Shown: one piece after another, positions 9,445-18,220 of the stretch
How positions within the stretch are numbered: the stretch's first letter is position 1
How the letters are laid out: the number at the start of each line of letters is the position of its first letter
Assembly (NCBI RefSeq): GCF_011059105.1
Contig: NZ_JAALLS010000007.1
Location: forward strand, 62,001 to 126,000
Source of the DNA: Fodinibius halophilus
GTDB lineage: Bacteria; Bacteroidota; Rhodothermia; Balneolales; Balneolaceae
Direction of reading: 5' to 3'
Length of the DNA: 64,000 bases
Program-made: the position numbers and the translations under genes
The notes under the pieces: generated by a model
Seen by the model: the letters and a program-made list of their open reading frames with translations, nothing else
Told to the model about the DNA's origin: nothing
Database searches by the model: none

Positions 9445-10155
9445 TTAATTCTCTAACTGATCGTCCAATACCTCTAAAGGAGGATCAAAGTCTTCTTGAA
9501 AAATCTCAAACGAAATCCGATACCCCACCTCTTCTTTCACATTACTCTCTTCTATTACCTCCTGGTAGGTTTCATAGCAATCAAGGGCATCCTCAAACTT
9601 CTGATAATCTTCTTTACTGGCCTCCACCCAACAATCGATCTCTTTTAGTTTCGAAGAGCTGAGATTGAACTTCCCACCACTCTCATCTTCACTAAAGCGG
9701 GTAAAAAAGGCAAGCCGCCGCGGATAAGGGGCTCCTTCTCTTTTTAAATCACAATAGACGCTCTTTACCACTGCGTGGCTCACCAAATGATCTTCGAACC
9801 CACTGATACCATGCACAGCATAGGTTACCAAAATATCTGGCTCAATGCGCTCAACGTGATCACGAATCACACTTTCTATTTTATGAGGATCTAACTCTTT
9901 TAGCCCATCGTCCGGCAAGTCACAAACTTTCATCCCATTTAGATCCAGTACTTTTTCCACACACTGCATCTCTTTGTATCGAATCTCACCCATCTTCTTT
10001 TTGTCAACCCCCAGACGGAACCGCTGTTTGGTAGCTTCTCCCTTCGTCAATGTCAGCAGGTACACCTCATTGCCCCTTCTGCGTTGGGCTGCTATCGCGG
10101 GGGCCGGGCCAAACGATTCATCATCAGGATGAGGAAAGACATACAATATTTTCAT
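9445..10155 (-). CDS. PIG-L family deacetylase
   Basis: The 236-residue protein begins with the PIG-L/LmbE zinc motif FPHPDDESFGPA (H9, D11, D12). It has the second zinc-site region around 'HGISGFEDHLVSH'. The family removes acetyl groups from N-acetylglucosamine-type substrates. It is a different branch from the BshB1 gene at 22183: the 'HPDH' motif there is replaced here by 'EDHLVSH'. The substrate is unknown. It stands alone between the AI-2E gene and the terminator that closes the export operon. Confidence 0.88.
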   Translation of the reverse strand: MKILYVFPHPDDESFGPAPAIAAQRRRGNEVYLLTLTKGEATKQRFRLGVDKKKMGEIRYKEMQCVEKVLDLNGMKVCDLPDDGLKELDPHKIESVIRDHVERIEPDILVTYAVHGISGFEDHLVSHAVVKSVYCDLKREGAPYPRRLAFFTRFSEDESGGKFNLSSSKLKEIDCWVEASKEDYQKFEDALDCYETYQEVIEESNVKEEVGYRISFEIFQEDFDPPLEVLDDQLEN

Positions 10156-10219
10156 AATCGATTGATAAAAACTTAGAAAGAAAAAGAGCTACATCGATTT
10201 TAACCATATTTTATACAAC

Positions 10220-10252
10220 AAAAAAACCCCGACATTAAAAAATACCGAGGTT
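10220..10252 (-). terminator. Rho-independent terminator after the ABC ATPase gene
   Basis: On the minus strand the arms AACCTCGGTATT and AATGTCGGGGTT pair over 12 positions, including G-U pairs, around a TTTT loop. A run of six T follows. It lies 20 bases after the ATPase stop and ends the tolC-adaptor-ATPase transcript. Confidence 0.85.
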
Positions 10253-10271
10253 CAGGACTTTAAATGTGATA

Positions 10272-11006
10272 CTATCCGGCTTTGGGAACGGTAAGTTCCA
10301 CATTTTGCAACTCTGGATTTTCTACTTGTTCATCACTTTCAATCTCGCCATCTCTCAACCGAATAATACGGCGGGCATGGTCAGCAATATCTTGTTCGTG
10401 CGTCACCACGAGAATGGTATTACCCATGCGATAAAGCTCCTCAAAGAGCATCATTATTTCATTACCTGTTTCGGTATCAAGGTTCCCGGTTGGCTCATCA
10501 GCCAGTAAAATTGAAGGGTTGTTAACCAGGGCTCGTGCAATAGCAACGCGTTGGCGCTGTCCCCCGGAGAGCTCATTGGGCTTATGATCAATGCGATCTC
10601 CCAGTCCCACTCTTTGCAACGTTTCTGAAGCACGTTTATGGCGCTCCGCTGTTTTAATCCCCGAATAGATGAGTGGCAGCTCCACATTAGATAAACAATC
10701 GGTTCGGGGCAACAGGTTAAACGTTTGAAAAACGAAACCAATTTCCCGGTTTCGGACTTCAGCAAGATCCGCATCTTCAAGCTCACTCACATCCTGCTTG
10801 TTAAGAATATACGTGCCCGATGTTGGGGTGTCGAGACAACCGATAAGGTTCATCAACGTTGACTTTCCCGATCCCGACGGACCCATAATGGCGATATATT
10901 CGTTTTCCTGAACATCAAATGAAACCCCGTCAAGAGCACGAACCTCCTGGGTTCCCATCTGGTAAATTTTAGTAAGATCGGTAACACTGATAATTGAATT
11001 TGACAT
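10272..11006 (-). CDS. ABC transporter ATP-binding protein (MacB/LolD type)
   Basis: The 244-residue ATPase has Walker A (GPSGSGKST, residues 42-50), the Q-loop region [11 protein letters not shown], signature [15 protein letters not shown] (146-160), and Walker B with [12 protein letters not shown]. This pattern belongs to the LolD/MacB/FtsE group, which drives mechanotransmission rather than substrate import. It is 7 bases downstream of the adaptor gene. No permease is fused or adjacent; the matching FtsX-type permeases are probably those at 19572 and 20797 in the same orientation. Confidence 0.95.
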   Translation of the reverse strand: MSNSIISVTDLTKIYQMGTQEVRALDGVSFDVQENEYIAIMGPSGSGKSTLMNLIGCLDTPTSGTYILNKQDVSELEDADLAEVRNREIGFVFQTFNLLPRTDCLSNVELPLIYSGIKTAERHKRASETLQRVGLGDRIDHKPNELSGGQRQRVAIARALVNNPSILLADEPTGNLDTETGNEIMMLFEELYRMGNTILVVTHEQDIADHARRIIRLRDGEIESDEQVENPELQNVELTVPKAG

Positions 11007-11013
11007 ACTTCCT

Positions 11014-12387
11014 TTATTGTGATGTCAGATTACTATACATCTGGTTATTAATTTTTACTTTATCTCCATCCGAAAGCTTTTTCGACAAGGTTCGGTAACT
11101 TCCGGTTACAATTTTATCACCGGCCTCAACTCCATTTAATATCTGGATATGTGTATTGTCGCTAATTCCCGTTTTCACCTCGCGCCGATTTGCCACCCCC
11201 TCTTCAACGACAAACACGACTTTTCGAAGATCCTCTTTGGGAATAATGACATCCTTATCAGCAGCAGTGGTATCCGTTTGGGTGGAATCATCGCTAGTTG
11301 ATGCATCAGCAAAGTCACGAACCGTAACCGCCTGTATAGGCACTGACACTACATTTCTGGCCGTCTCCGTCTGTACATCTACCGTTGCCGACATACCCGG
11401 TTTAAATGAAGGAGTAAAGGAACCCTCAGGTACTTCCTGAGAGGCCTGTTGCACAATACGTTTATTACCGGCCATATCCAGATTATGGGGCGTTAATACC
11501 CGAATCTTTACTTCATAATTGGTTACCTGTTCTGCGGTCCCGGAACCTGATATATCAGCGGAATTAGCGATCTCAGTCACCAATCCTTTAAAGGTTCGGT
11601 CCGGGTAGGCATCCACTTCAATATTTGCCGTATCCTCGACCGATACATTCACAATATCATTTTCATTGACCTGCACCTGCACCTCCATCTGATCCATCTT
11701 GGCAATGCGAAGCAGTTCGGTACCGATAGACTGTGTATTACCGAGCACACGCTCTCCCACCTCTACAGCCAGCTTGCTGATGGTCCCTTTCCGTGGAGCT
11801 CTTATAATCGTTTTCTGAAGCTCTTCTTTGGCCTGTTCCAGCTGGGCTTCCATACTTTGAACTTGGTATTCAGCAGCCTCATAACTTGCCTTCCGTGCCT
11901 CATAAGAAGTTTTAGCCCGAATATACTCCGACTCAGAAATAGCTTCCGACTCATACAGCTTTTTGTTTTGCTGATACGTATTCTTGGCTTCCAACAAATT
12001 TGCCCGGGCTTCTTGTAACCGGGCCTTTTGTGTTAACCTGGAAGCATTGATCTCATCAATACGAGCCCGGTAAATATCCGGTTTGATACGGACCAGCAGA
12101 TCCCCTTTGGCAACATAGTCGCCCTCTTTAATAGGCAGTTCAATAATTTCTCCGGATACCTCGGGACGCAGGATCACTTCCACTTCCGGTTGTATCTTGC
12201 CCGATGCTGAAACTTCCTGGGTAATGGTTTTAAGCTTGGCCTCCGAAGTCTCTACCTCCGTTTTAGGACCCTCTCCGCCCAGCCATCCCATCGATTTAGC
12301 AAGCACTATACCCAATCCCAACGTTATAACAAGTCCGCCGGCTACATACAGTAGCTTCTTCGTAGCTGATTTTTTTTGGTTAGCCAT
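11014..12387 (-). CDS. MacA/HlyD-type periplasmic adaptor
   Basis: This 457-residue membrane-fusion protein has an N-terminal anchor (hydrophobic about 13-32) and a lipoyl half-motif ([19 protein letters not shown]). A long alpha-helical hairpin follows, rich in Glu/Lys/Ala (about residues 110-200), then the second lipoyl half, and beta-barrel and membrane-proximal domains ([12 protein letters not shown] near 345). Such adaptors link an inner-membrane ABC transporter to TolC. An insert of Ser/Thr/Asp residues near 360 is a flexible linker. It starts 13 bases after the end of the TolC gene and is 7 bases before the ATPase. Confidence 0.93.
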   Translation of the reverse strand: MANQKKSATKKLLYVAGGLVITLGLGIVLAKSMGWLGGEGPKTEVETSEAKLKTITQEVSASGKIQPEVEVILRPEVSGEIIELPIKEGDYVAKGDLLVRIKPDIYRARIDEINASRLTQKARLQEARANLLEAKNTYQQNKKLYESEAISESEYIRAKTSYEARKASYEAAEYQVQSMEAQLEQAKEELQKTIIRAPRKGTISKLAVEVGERVLGNTQSIGTELLRIAKMDQMEVQVQVNENDIVNVSVEDTANIEVDAYPDRTFKGLVTEIANSADISGSGTAEQVTNYEVKIRVLTPHNLDMAGNKRIVQQASQEVPEGSFTPSFKPGMSATVDVQTETARNVVSVPIQAVTVRDFADASTSDDSTQTDTTAADKDVIIPKEDLRKVVFVVEEGVANRREVKTGISDNTHIQILNGVEAGDKIVTGSYRTLSKKLSDGDKVKINNQMYSNLTSQ

Positions 12388-12400
12388 TTTTTCCCTGCTA

Positions 12401-13774
12401 TTAGTTCAATGAAATATTTTGGTCAAGCTTGCCGATGTAATAATCAAGCAACTTCTTCTGGAACACGAATCGAAATAAAGCCTGCGCTCTATTAGATTGG
12501 GCTTCAATATATTGTGCATTGGCATCACTAAGTTCAACAAGAGTCCCTGCTCCTACTTCATACCTTTCTTTTTGGGTTTGATAAGACTTTTCAGCAGCCT
12601 GTAAAGCTTTTTGGGTTGAACTCAACTGTTTCACATAAGACTGGTAATCATTATAAGCCTGCCGCACCTCTTTCAGTACTGTATACTTCAGGTTCTGATA
12701 TTCCAATTGGCTATTCTTATAAGTAATCTTTGATCTTTGAACATTAATACGGCTGTTTAAATTATTAAAAATTGGAATATTCACTGAAAACCCAACATAT
12801 TTATTCACATTTTGATCAAAAAACTGATCTGAGAAATTTACTTTTTCAACATTTTGAGGACCTGTTCGCAACCTATAGGTATCATAATAACTACTATTTA
12901 TTCCTATATCAGCAGAAAGCGAAGGATAGTAACTAGCACGTGCCAAACCTAAATCCTCGCGGTTACGCTTAATTAGCAATTGTTGCGCTTGTAAATCTTT
13001 CCGTTCACTTAATGCCTGATTGATCAACGCAGAAAGTTCAAAAGATTGTGCAGCAGGGGTTAAATCTTTAAGATCTGGTGCTACAAACTCATACTCTTTT
13101 TGAGGATCAAGTTGCAAGGTACCAACTAGCTGGGTTTTGCTGTATGACAAATCATTTTTCCTTTGAGTAACCGTAAGTTCGTTGCTTGCGACAGTAGACT
13201 CTTGGTTATATAAATCTACCGTAGGACGGGAGCCAACCTCTACTTGGGCTTCAACTTGTTTCAACTGTTCACGTGCCGATTCTAAATTTCGACGGGCAAT
13301 TTTAAGTAACTCCTTATTCAATACAACCTGTAAAAACCCGCTGGCCGCATTGAAAATAACAGTTTGTCGTGCCCGATTTTTATTAGCTTCCTGATACTCT
13401 TCATTCAACTGGTTACGACGCAGGTTCATAATATTTGTAAACCCCTCAAATATCGTAAGGCTTGCGCTAACTCCTCCACTCAGAGAATTACGGACTGTAT
13501 TTTCAAGCTGCAACGTGGTATTGTTAAACTGTTGACCCTGAGTACTTCGGCCACTAAACTGTCCATTTATAGAAGGTAAAAAATCAGCTTTGGCACCTAA
13601 TATCTGCTGTTCAGCTAAATTCAAATTGTTATTTGCTTGTTTCAGCTGATAATTATTTTCCAGTGCGATATCAATAGCGTCTTGCAGCGATATTTTTTTA
13701 GCCTCTTGAGCGTGCATGGTGGTTGCCAGACACAGACTTACAAACAAGAATAGAATCCCTTTGCGCATATCCAT
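12401..13774 (-). CDS. TolC-family outer membrane efflux protein
   Basis: The 457-residue protein has a signal peptide (cleavage near TMHAQ, residue 23) and two repeated OEP halves with long coiled helices. Typical segments are ISLQDAIDIALENNYQLKQA, VGSRPTVDLYNQ, 'ARASYYPSLSADIGI', and 'YEVGAGTLVELSDAN'. It forms the trimeric exit duct of a tripartite exporter. It is the first gene of a tight operon with adaptor and ATPase. About 110 bases separate it from the upstream coiled-coil gene, room for its own promoter. Confidence 0.95.
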   Translation of the reverse strand: MDMRKGILFLFVSLCLATTMHAQEAKKISLQDAIDIALENNYQLKQANNNLNLAEQQILGAKADFLPSINGQFSGRSTQGQQFNNTTLQLENTVRNSLSGGVSASLTIFEGFTNIMNLRRNQLNEEYQEANKNRARQTVIFNAASGFLQVVLNKELLKIARRNLESAREQLKQVEAQVEVGSRPTVDLYNQESTVASNELTVTQRKNDLSYSKTQLVGTLQLDPQKEYEFVAPDLKDLTPAAQSFELSALINQALSERKDLQAQQLLIKRNREDLGLARASYYPSLSADIGINSSYYDTYRLRTGPQNVEKVNFSDQFFDQNVNKYVGFSVNIPIFNNLNSRINVQRSKITYKNSQLEYQNLKYTVLKEVRQAYNDYQSYVKQLSSTQKALQAAEKSYQTQKERYEVGAGTLVELSDANAQYIEAQSNRAQALFRFVFQKKLLDYYIGKLDQNISLN

Positions 13775-13885
13775 AAAAATATTGGTTGTGAATTATATGA
13801 TTCGTGCTCTTACACGAACCACAATAGTAATTGTTACAGTGAGATGTGACTTTGGTACGTTAAAAAATTAAAAAGGAGTATTTAA

Positions 13886-14269
13886 CTACTCTTCCTCTGC
13901 TCCATTTGAAGTTGATAGATGCTTCTCTGCTTTCTCCTCTAATAGCTCTTCTACATAATCGGTAGCAAAAGAAATAGCCTTTCGGGTTGCCAACCTTTTT
14001 AATTCAGATAACAAGGCACCGCTAAACTCTCCCGCTGATGAACTTTTTCCGGATGAACGGCCCCGGTGTCCCAATAAAAATCCAATAACTGCAGCGCTCC
14101 CTACAATCGGCAATGGATGCTCCCTAATAATTGATTTGGGATCCAGCTTTGTACTAACATCATCACGTACACGGTCAATAGAGTCGTCCAGCTCTTCCTG
14201 AATCTCTCCCAGCTCTTGTTCCAGTTCTTTTTTCTTCTGTTCAAGTTCATCTATTTGATCTTTAGCCAT
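13886..14269 (-). CDS. YqjD/DUF883-like coiled-coil membrane-anchored protein
   Basis: The 127-residue protein begins with a charged coiled coil (about residues 3-40, Glu/Lys-rich heptads). It has one short hydrophobic segment at 'HPLPIVGSAAVIGFLLGHRG' (about 50-69) and a second helical region. The layout (coiled coil, then a Gly-rich helix preceded by HP) resembles the ElaB/YqjD group that tethers ribosomes to the membrane in E. coli. The similarity is by pattern only. It is the last of three closely spaced genes, 4 bases after the YqjE-like gene. Confidence 0.6.
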   Translation of the reverse strand: MAKDQIDELEQKKKELEQELGEIQEELDDSIDRVRDDVSTKLDPKSIIREHPLPIVGSAAVIGFLLGHRGRSSGKSSSAGEFSGALLSELKRLATRKAISFATDYVEELLEEKAEKHLSTSNGAEEE

Positions 14270-14273
14270 AATA

Positions 14274-14714
14274 CTAATCGTCTTTCTGAGTTTTTGATCG
14301 AGCAGATTCTGTTGTGTCTAATTTCTTTTGAGGGAGCTCTCCATTCTGACTAATAGCCTTAATCACTTCGGCCTCAAACATCTGTTGCAGACGTTTAAAT
14401 AATCCATCCGGCTTAAGATAAACAAACAAGAGGCCGGTCAATAGCAGGGGCAACGAAACGAGTACATATCCAAGGCTATCACTTCCCAGCAGATCTCCCA
14501 AATAGATCGCCAGCGCAAAAAGAAGGAAGCAGACGCCACCCAATATCAACAAAGCACCCACTCCGCGATGTAGTGATGCCGCTATCCAACCAGACAAATA
14601 TTCCCCGGTGTTTAGCATCATCAACTCAATGCGCTTTTCAATATAAAGCTTTAGATCAGCAGAAATTCGTCGAAACTGATTTCCCAGCCGATCTTTATCC
14701 TTTTTTTTCTTCAT
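14274..14714 (-). CDS. YqjE-like / phage holin superfamily III membrane protein
   Basis: The 146-residue protein has two hydrophobic helices (about residues 52-72 and 80-102) between a basic N-terminus and a charged C-terminus. This matches the putative 'Phage holin family/holin-X' and E. coli YqjE pattern. It is a chromosomal gene in a yqjD-yqjE-like order, so I do not read it as a phage lysis gene. One base separates it from the preceding 70-residue gene. Confidence 0.65.
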   Translation of the reverse strand: MKKKKDKDRLGNQFRRISADLKLYIEKRIELMMLNTGEYLSGWIAASLHRGVGALLILGGVCFLLFALAIYLGDLLGSDSLGYVLVSLPLLLTGLLFVYLKPDGLFKRLQQMFEAEVIKAISQNGELPQKKLDTTESARSKTQKDD

Positions 14715-14715
14715 A

Positions 14716-14928
14716 CTAATCGTCTGAACTCAATAGCTTTCCAATAATATATCCGGCCAGCAAGCCGCCTGCCACACTTTTTACCGGGTGCTTCCGGATT
14801 AGCTTTTCGGCTCGCAGTTTCAGTTCATCGATACGCTCGGCCAACTCTTCCTCTTCTACCATTTGCCGGCCACGATCGAGGGTCTCATCCAATCGTTCAT
14901 TGATATTTTCCAGTATCTCTTCATCCAT
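14716..14928 (-). CDS. Small ElaB/YqjD-like C-terminal anchored protein
   Basis: This 70-residue protein has an acidic coiled helix (residues 1-45). It ends in a Gly-zipper membrane helix, HPVKSVAGGLLAGYIIGKLL (about 45-66), the hallmark of YqjD/ElaB/DUF883 tails. It leads the three-gene cluster, which I infer to be a stress or stationary-phase envelope module by analogy with E. coli yqjDE. No function is proved. Confidence 0.7.
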   Translation of the reverse strand: MDEEILENINERLDETLDRGRQMVEEEELAERIDELKLRAEKLIRKHPVKSVAGGLLAGYIIGKLLSSDD

Positions 14929-15075
14929 AATTATCTATTTTCTTAGTATCTGCTAGTAACTTCCACTTAATTATAAGGAAATATCTGCATATAAAATATA
15001 CCTCTCTTAAACCAATTTTCCTGCCATTTAAAAATCATGGTAGACGATTACCTAGAAATATATTATCGGAAAATA

Positions 15076-15735
15076 CTATAACCAACGAGGTGGCCAAGGC
15101 CATAGAACCATCCGAACCCTACCTAAAATATTTTCCTCTGATATCAGTCCCCAATATCGGCTATCATTGCTATTCTTTCTATTATCACCAGCCATATAAT
15201 AGAAATTTTGAGAGGCTATATAACAAACTTTTACCTGTCCATCATGTTCATTGATTGCCCCTTCCCTAAATAGACTTGCAGGTATCCTCTTTCCTTTAGC
15301 TGGAATCTGATAACTATAGTTTTTTTTACCCAAATTATCATATGCCCTACTATAGTAAGACGGTTTTTTTAATACTATACCATTCACTTCAGAATACTCC
15401 GCAGTTTCCCAAACTCTGTCTCTTGGTATGCCAACAACTCTTTTTAAAAAAACATCATGGCTCGAATTGGACAGGTTATTTTTTTCGAAAATTACGATAT
15501 CATTCCTGTCTGGTTTTGCTAAACCCGGTAAAGTAATGACAGGAATAGAAATATTGGTGAAGGGCAACGTAGACGGAGATCTAAACTGATAGTCAAATTT
15601 TGTTACTAGGATATAGCTCCCTTTCACAATAGTGGGACTCATCGATGAGGTAGGAACATAATAGACAGAGCAAATACAGTTTTTACAAAACAAGGCTACT
15701 GTAATAATCAAAAAAAATCGTCTTAACCACCGCAT
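15076..15735 (-). CDS. lepB: Signal peptidase I
   Basis: The 219-residue protein has one N-terminal hydrophobic anchor (about 7-26). The catalytic Ser31 is in PTSSMSPTI and the catalytic Lys98 in FLKRVVGIPRD. The C-terminal box is GDNRKNSNDSRYWG. These are the S26 family boxes. It is short for a main housekeeping enzyme and sits 26 bases after a CxxC protein in the peptide cassette. I infer that it may process the local secreted peptide; a general role cannot be excluded. The N-terminus carries three Cys (17, 20, 22), which is unusual. An AT-rich 147-base gap follows. Confidence 0.9.
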   Translation of the reverse strand: MRWLRRFFLIITVALFCKNCICSVYYVPTSSMSPTIVKGSYILVTKFDYQFRSPSTLPFTNISIPVITLPGLAKPDRNDIVIFEKNNLSNSSHDVFLKRVVGIPRDRVWETAEYSEVNGIVLKKPSYYSRAYDNLGKKNYSYQIPAKGKRIPASLFREGAINEHDGQVKVCYIASQNFYYMAGDNRKNSNDSRYWGLISEENILGRVRMVLWPWPPRWL

Positions 15736-15761
15736 TTTATTTGATACAGGTTTTATGTTGG

Positions 15762-16319
15762 CTAATCTCCCCCATCTTCACTGTAGACTTTCTTATAAAA
15801 CGATTCAGCACTATTCCAGAATGCATGCATTTTTTCTTCCATAAATCCATCACCAGGGGAAAGTTCATATAAAAGATGCGTATTATATTTATCCATTACC
15901 AATACCGTTGGTTTTACAAGTTGAAAATATCCATCAAATACACCCGACATTTCATTAACAGTTATATAATCAATATTTGGCAATTTTTGATACTCAGAGT
16001 CAAAATAGGGTTGTACAAATACCACCTTTGTATAGGAAGAAAGAGTGTTATAATTTTCCAAAAAATTGAGAGCATATTTTGAACAGCTTATACATGTTTT
16101 AGCCGGAATAAAAAAAACAACATTGATTCCATTTATTGATTCATCCAAAAACTGCTCCTGGAAACAATCCAGTTCGCGACAATTATTAAGCGATGTAATT
16201 GGTTGGTTCACTTGTTGCGATAACTGGTGGTATTTATCATTTATTTCCCGGTTATTGATAATTAGGGCAACATCAACAACCAGCAATACTGCCAAAACAA
16301 AATATCCGTATTTATTCAT
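15762..16319 (-). CDS. Thioredoxin-like membrane-anchored CxxC protein
   Basis: The 185-residue protein has an N-terminal signal anchor (about 5-22), then a domain with VVFFIPAKTCISCSKYALNFL. This is a strand followed by C76-I-S-C79 at the start of a helix, the thioredoxin-fold layout. A later 'KPTVLVMDKYN' segment resembles the cis-Pro strand of TlpA-like proteins. I infer a periplasmic redox role, perhaps on the disulfide of the local peptide. It starts 6 bases after the propeller gene and precedes lepB. Sequence similarity to known families is weak. Confidence 0.65.
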   Translation of the reverse strand: MNKYGYFVLAVLLVVDVALIINNREINDKYHQLSQQVNQPITSLNNCRELDCFQEQFLDESINGINVVFFIPAKTCISCSKYALNFLENYNTLSSYTKVVFVQPYFDSEYQKLPNIDYITVNEMSGVFDGYFQLVKPTVLVMDKYNTHLLYELSPGDGFMEEKMHAFWNSAESFYKKVYSEDGGD

Positions 16320-16325
16320 ATCATT

Positions 16326-17306
16326 TTATTTTTTAATTACTTCTATCCGGTATTGATACAATTTATCTCGTTCTTCTGAATAAGCAAACAAATCAGTACT
16401 ATTAGAAGCAATCAACGTTGAATATGCATCAATAGCATACTTACCTACTATTTCGCCCTCTAAAAAATTATAATCGTATACATAATTTGTTTCATAATTC
16501 TGATCCTTTTCTCCCTTCATCAATAGAAAAATTCGATCCTCCGCAACTGGATTATTAGCAATCTCCACTAATTTTACCTCTACATTTTGCGGTGGGATGG
16601 TGCCAACCATATCCCCCATTTTTGCTTTTTTAGTTTGCGGTGTTTCACTGAATTCTATAACTGTACTTTTCTTATAAAGTTCAGAGTCACTTAACCGCCA
16701 TACATATAAATCTCCGTAGTTATAGTTCGCGTGTACAAGGTACCTCCCAGAAATAGCCGGAACACCATCTACTCGAAAGTTATTTTGCAACGGTTTATCA
16801 AATTTATATTTATGTAATATTCGATCTTTACTGGCATCGTATATAAAATAGCCAATTCCGGTTGTTGAATATGTAGTCATCATTATCTTATTATCTGGGT
16901 AACCGTAGATTGATTTCATAACATTTTTGCCCTGATATTTGTTAGTCTTCAGTCGATCGGTTTTAAAGTTGTATACAATAAACCGCTGACTATCAGTGTC
17001 TCCCATATATAGTTTTTCCTTCATCAACGCTATTCCAAAAGGTCCCCTACTTACCTCTCCAGGGCCTCTACCCTTCGAAAACTGTACATCATCGATAGTT
17101 TTTTTTTCAATATTAACCAAGTAAATTCTATTTAGATTAGGACAGACCAACCCAACGATATCACCATTTACTTCTAAAAAGGTATTATAGTATCCCCTTT
17201 CAAATGAATAAGTATGAATTTTTTTGAGCTTCAATGCATCCGTCTGACCATAAACAGGCAAAGCCCCAAAAAACATTAAAACAATTAGTAGAAATCTTCT
17301 CATCAC
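16326..17306 (-). CDS. Secreted 6-bladed beta-propeller protein (DUF5128/BF3386-like)
   Basis: This 326-residue protein has a signal peptide (cleavage near VYGQT, residue 20). It carries the blade motif GRGPGEVSRGPFGIAL near residue 80, characteristic of the Bacteroidota '6-bladed beta-propeller' family. Repeated blades follow (LYMGDTDSQRFIVYNF, DNKIMMTTYS, 'YGDLYVWRLSDS'). Such proteins are often found next to NVEALA-type peptide genes; their function is unknown. It follows the peptide gene by 58 bases, including a hairpin, and is followed by the CxxC gene. Confidence 0.82.
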   Translation of the reverse strand: MMRRFLLIVLMFFGALPVYGQTDALKLKKIHTYSFERGYYNTFLEVNGDIVGLVCPNLNRIYLVNIEKKTIDDVQFSKGRGPGEVSRGPFGIALMKEKLYMGDTDSQRFIVYNFKTDRLKTNKYQGKNVMKSIYGYPDNKIMMTTYSTTGIGYFIYDASKDRILHKYKFDKPLQNNFRVDGVPAISGRYLVHANYNYGDLYVWRLSDSELYKKSTVIEFSETPQTKKAKMGDMVGTIPPQNVEVKLVEIANNPVAEDRIFLLMKGEKDQNYETNYVYDYNFLEGEIVGKYAIDAYSTLIASNSTDLFAYSEERDKLYQYRIEVIKK

Positions 17307-17322
17307 AACAAGATTAAATTAA

Positions 17323-17351
17323 GGCAGGTCCCCAATTATGAGGTACCTGCC
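17323..17351 (-). promoter_or_regulatory. Hairpin between peptide gene and propeller gene (attenuator-like)
   Basis: On the minus strand GGCAGGT and ACCTGCC form a 7-bp stem around a 15-base loop, followed by a TTAATTTAAT stretch rather than a solid T run. It sits 14 bases after the peptide stop. I infer partial termination or RNA protection, giving more peptide than propeller. The parallel cassette at 32.8 kb has a hairpin in the same place. Confidence 0.55.
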
Positions 17352-17364
17352 ATCATAGGTTTGG

Positions 17365-17604
17365 TTATTCAACACGAATGTCTTTAATGCCACCCGATAT
17401 TTCAATTCGAACTGTCCCATCATCATAAGTAAAACAGTCTGAATTGCGGCTGCCACATTCAATAACTATGTCAGCATTAGCATTTGGAACAGCAACAGCT
17501 TCTTCTGATAAATCCACTGCTCCAAACTGTACATTTACAATCATCAATGCAGCAAAAGCAGCAATAGCTAATATACGATTTCCTATCTTGATTAGTTTTC
17601 TCAT
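17365..17604 (-). CDS. NVEALA-like secreted peptide precursor
   Basis: The 79-residue precursor has a basic start and a hydrophobic core (about 10-29). The segment LSEEAVAVPNANADI (32-46) follows, in the place and style of the 'NVEALA' cleavage segment of Bacteroidota peptides. The predicted mature part from D45 is 35 residues, acidic, with two cysteines (C50, C57) that could form one disulfide. The role of NVEALA peptides is not established. It is the first gene of peptide, propeller, CxxC protein and signal peptidase. The assignment is pattern-based. Confidence 0.7.
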   Translation of the reverse strand: MRKLIKIGNRILAIAAFAALMIVNVQFGAVDLSEEAVAVPNANADIVIECGSRNSDCFTYDDGTVRIEISGGIKDIRVE

Positions 17605-17751
17605 AACTCTTCCTTAACTTTTATTGATATGTTAGTTATGTCAAGATCATTTTACACTCATATTTTCGGCAATTGAATCCCACAACTATTACCGTTGATC
17701 CTGAACTACTTCTAAATCCAAAAAAAAATAAAATATAACAACTGTAATCAG

Positions 17752-17772
17752 TACGTAATATTCTACGTAATA
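17752..17772. promoter_or_regulatory. Direct repeat TACGTAATA x2 upstream of the peptide gene
   Basis: TACGTAATA occurs twice with 3 bases between (12-base period, about one helical turn), about 150 bases upstream of the peptide start and just after the LuxR-type gene. Each copy contains the palindrome TACGTA. It is a candidate operator for the neighbouring HTH protein. This is inference; nothing else in the sequence shows binding. Confidence 0.4.
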
Positions 17773-17838
17773 AGAACAAGTTATAAAATAAGGCCAGCTA
17801 TAAAGTTGATTGTCTATAATTCAACTATTTTTAGAATA

Positions 17839-18090
17839 TTACCAATCTATTTTATTCAACCCCACTTTTCCGACCCACTCTTCCAACGCTCTTTTCCCAG
17901 TTAGACCCAATTTTTGACAAATGCTATAACGATGGGTTTCTACTGTTCTCAAACTAAGAAACAACTGTTCAGCAATCATTGCATTTGAATCCCCTTGAAC
18001 TATCATCAATAGTATTTCCCCCTCTCGTTTACTCAATTTTACGAGCGCCATTATCATCTTCTTATTTAAAACGCAGTGTGTGTTATTCAT
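17839..18090 (-). CDS. Stand-alone LuxR-type HTH protein
   Basis: The 83-residue protein is almost entirely a LuxR/GerE DNA-binding domain: LSKREGEILLMIVQGDSNAM then IAEQLFLSLRTVETHRYSIC (about residues 19-58). No receiver or sensor domain is attached. The first Met may not be the true start, since M12 and M14 are alternatives. It lies upstream of the peptide gene in the same direction with a 234-base gap. I infer it regulates the cassette. Confidence 0.82.
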   Translation of the reverse strand: MNNTHCVLNKKMIMALVKLSKREGEILLMIVQGDSNAMIAEQLFLSLRTVETHRYSICQKLGLTGKRALEEWVGKVGLNKIDW

Positions 18091-18220
18091 GATATCTCTC
18101 CTGTTTAATTCATAGTTGCTCTATTAAACAAGAGGTATTGAAAAAAGCAATGTTACAGAAATTAGATTAATATATTCTAATACTATTGTTATAGGGTGTG
18201 TGTTTCTGTAAATGCTTGTA

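Noticed and set aside
14274-14714. Phage holin, prophage lysis gene
   Set aside because: The neighbours are YqjD/ElaB-like and export genes; no other phage gene is present.
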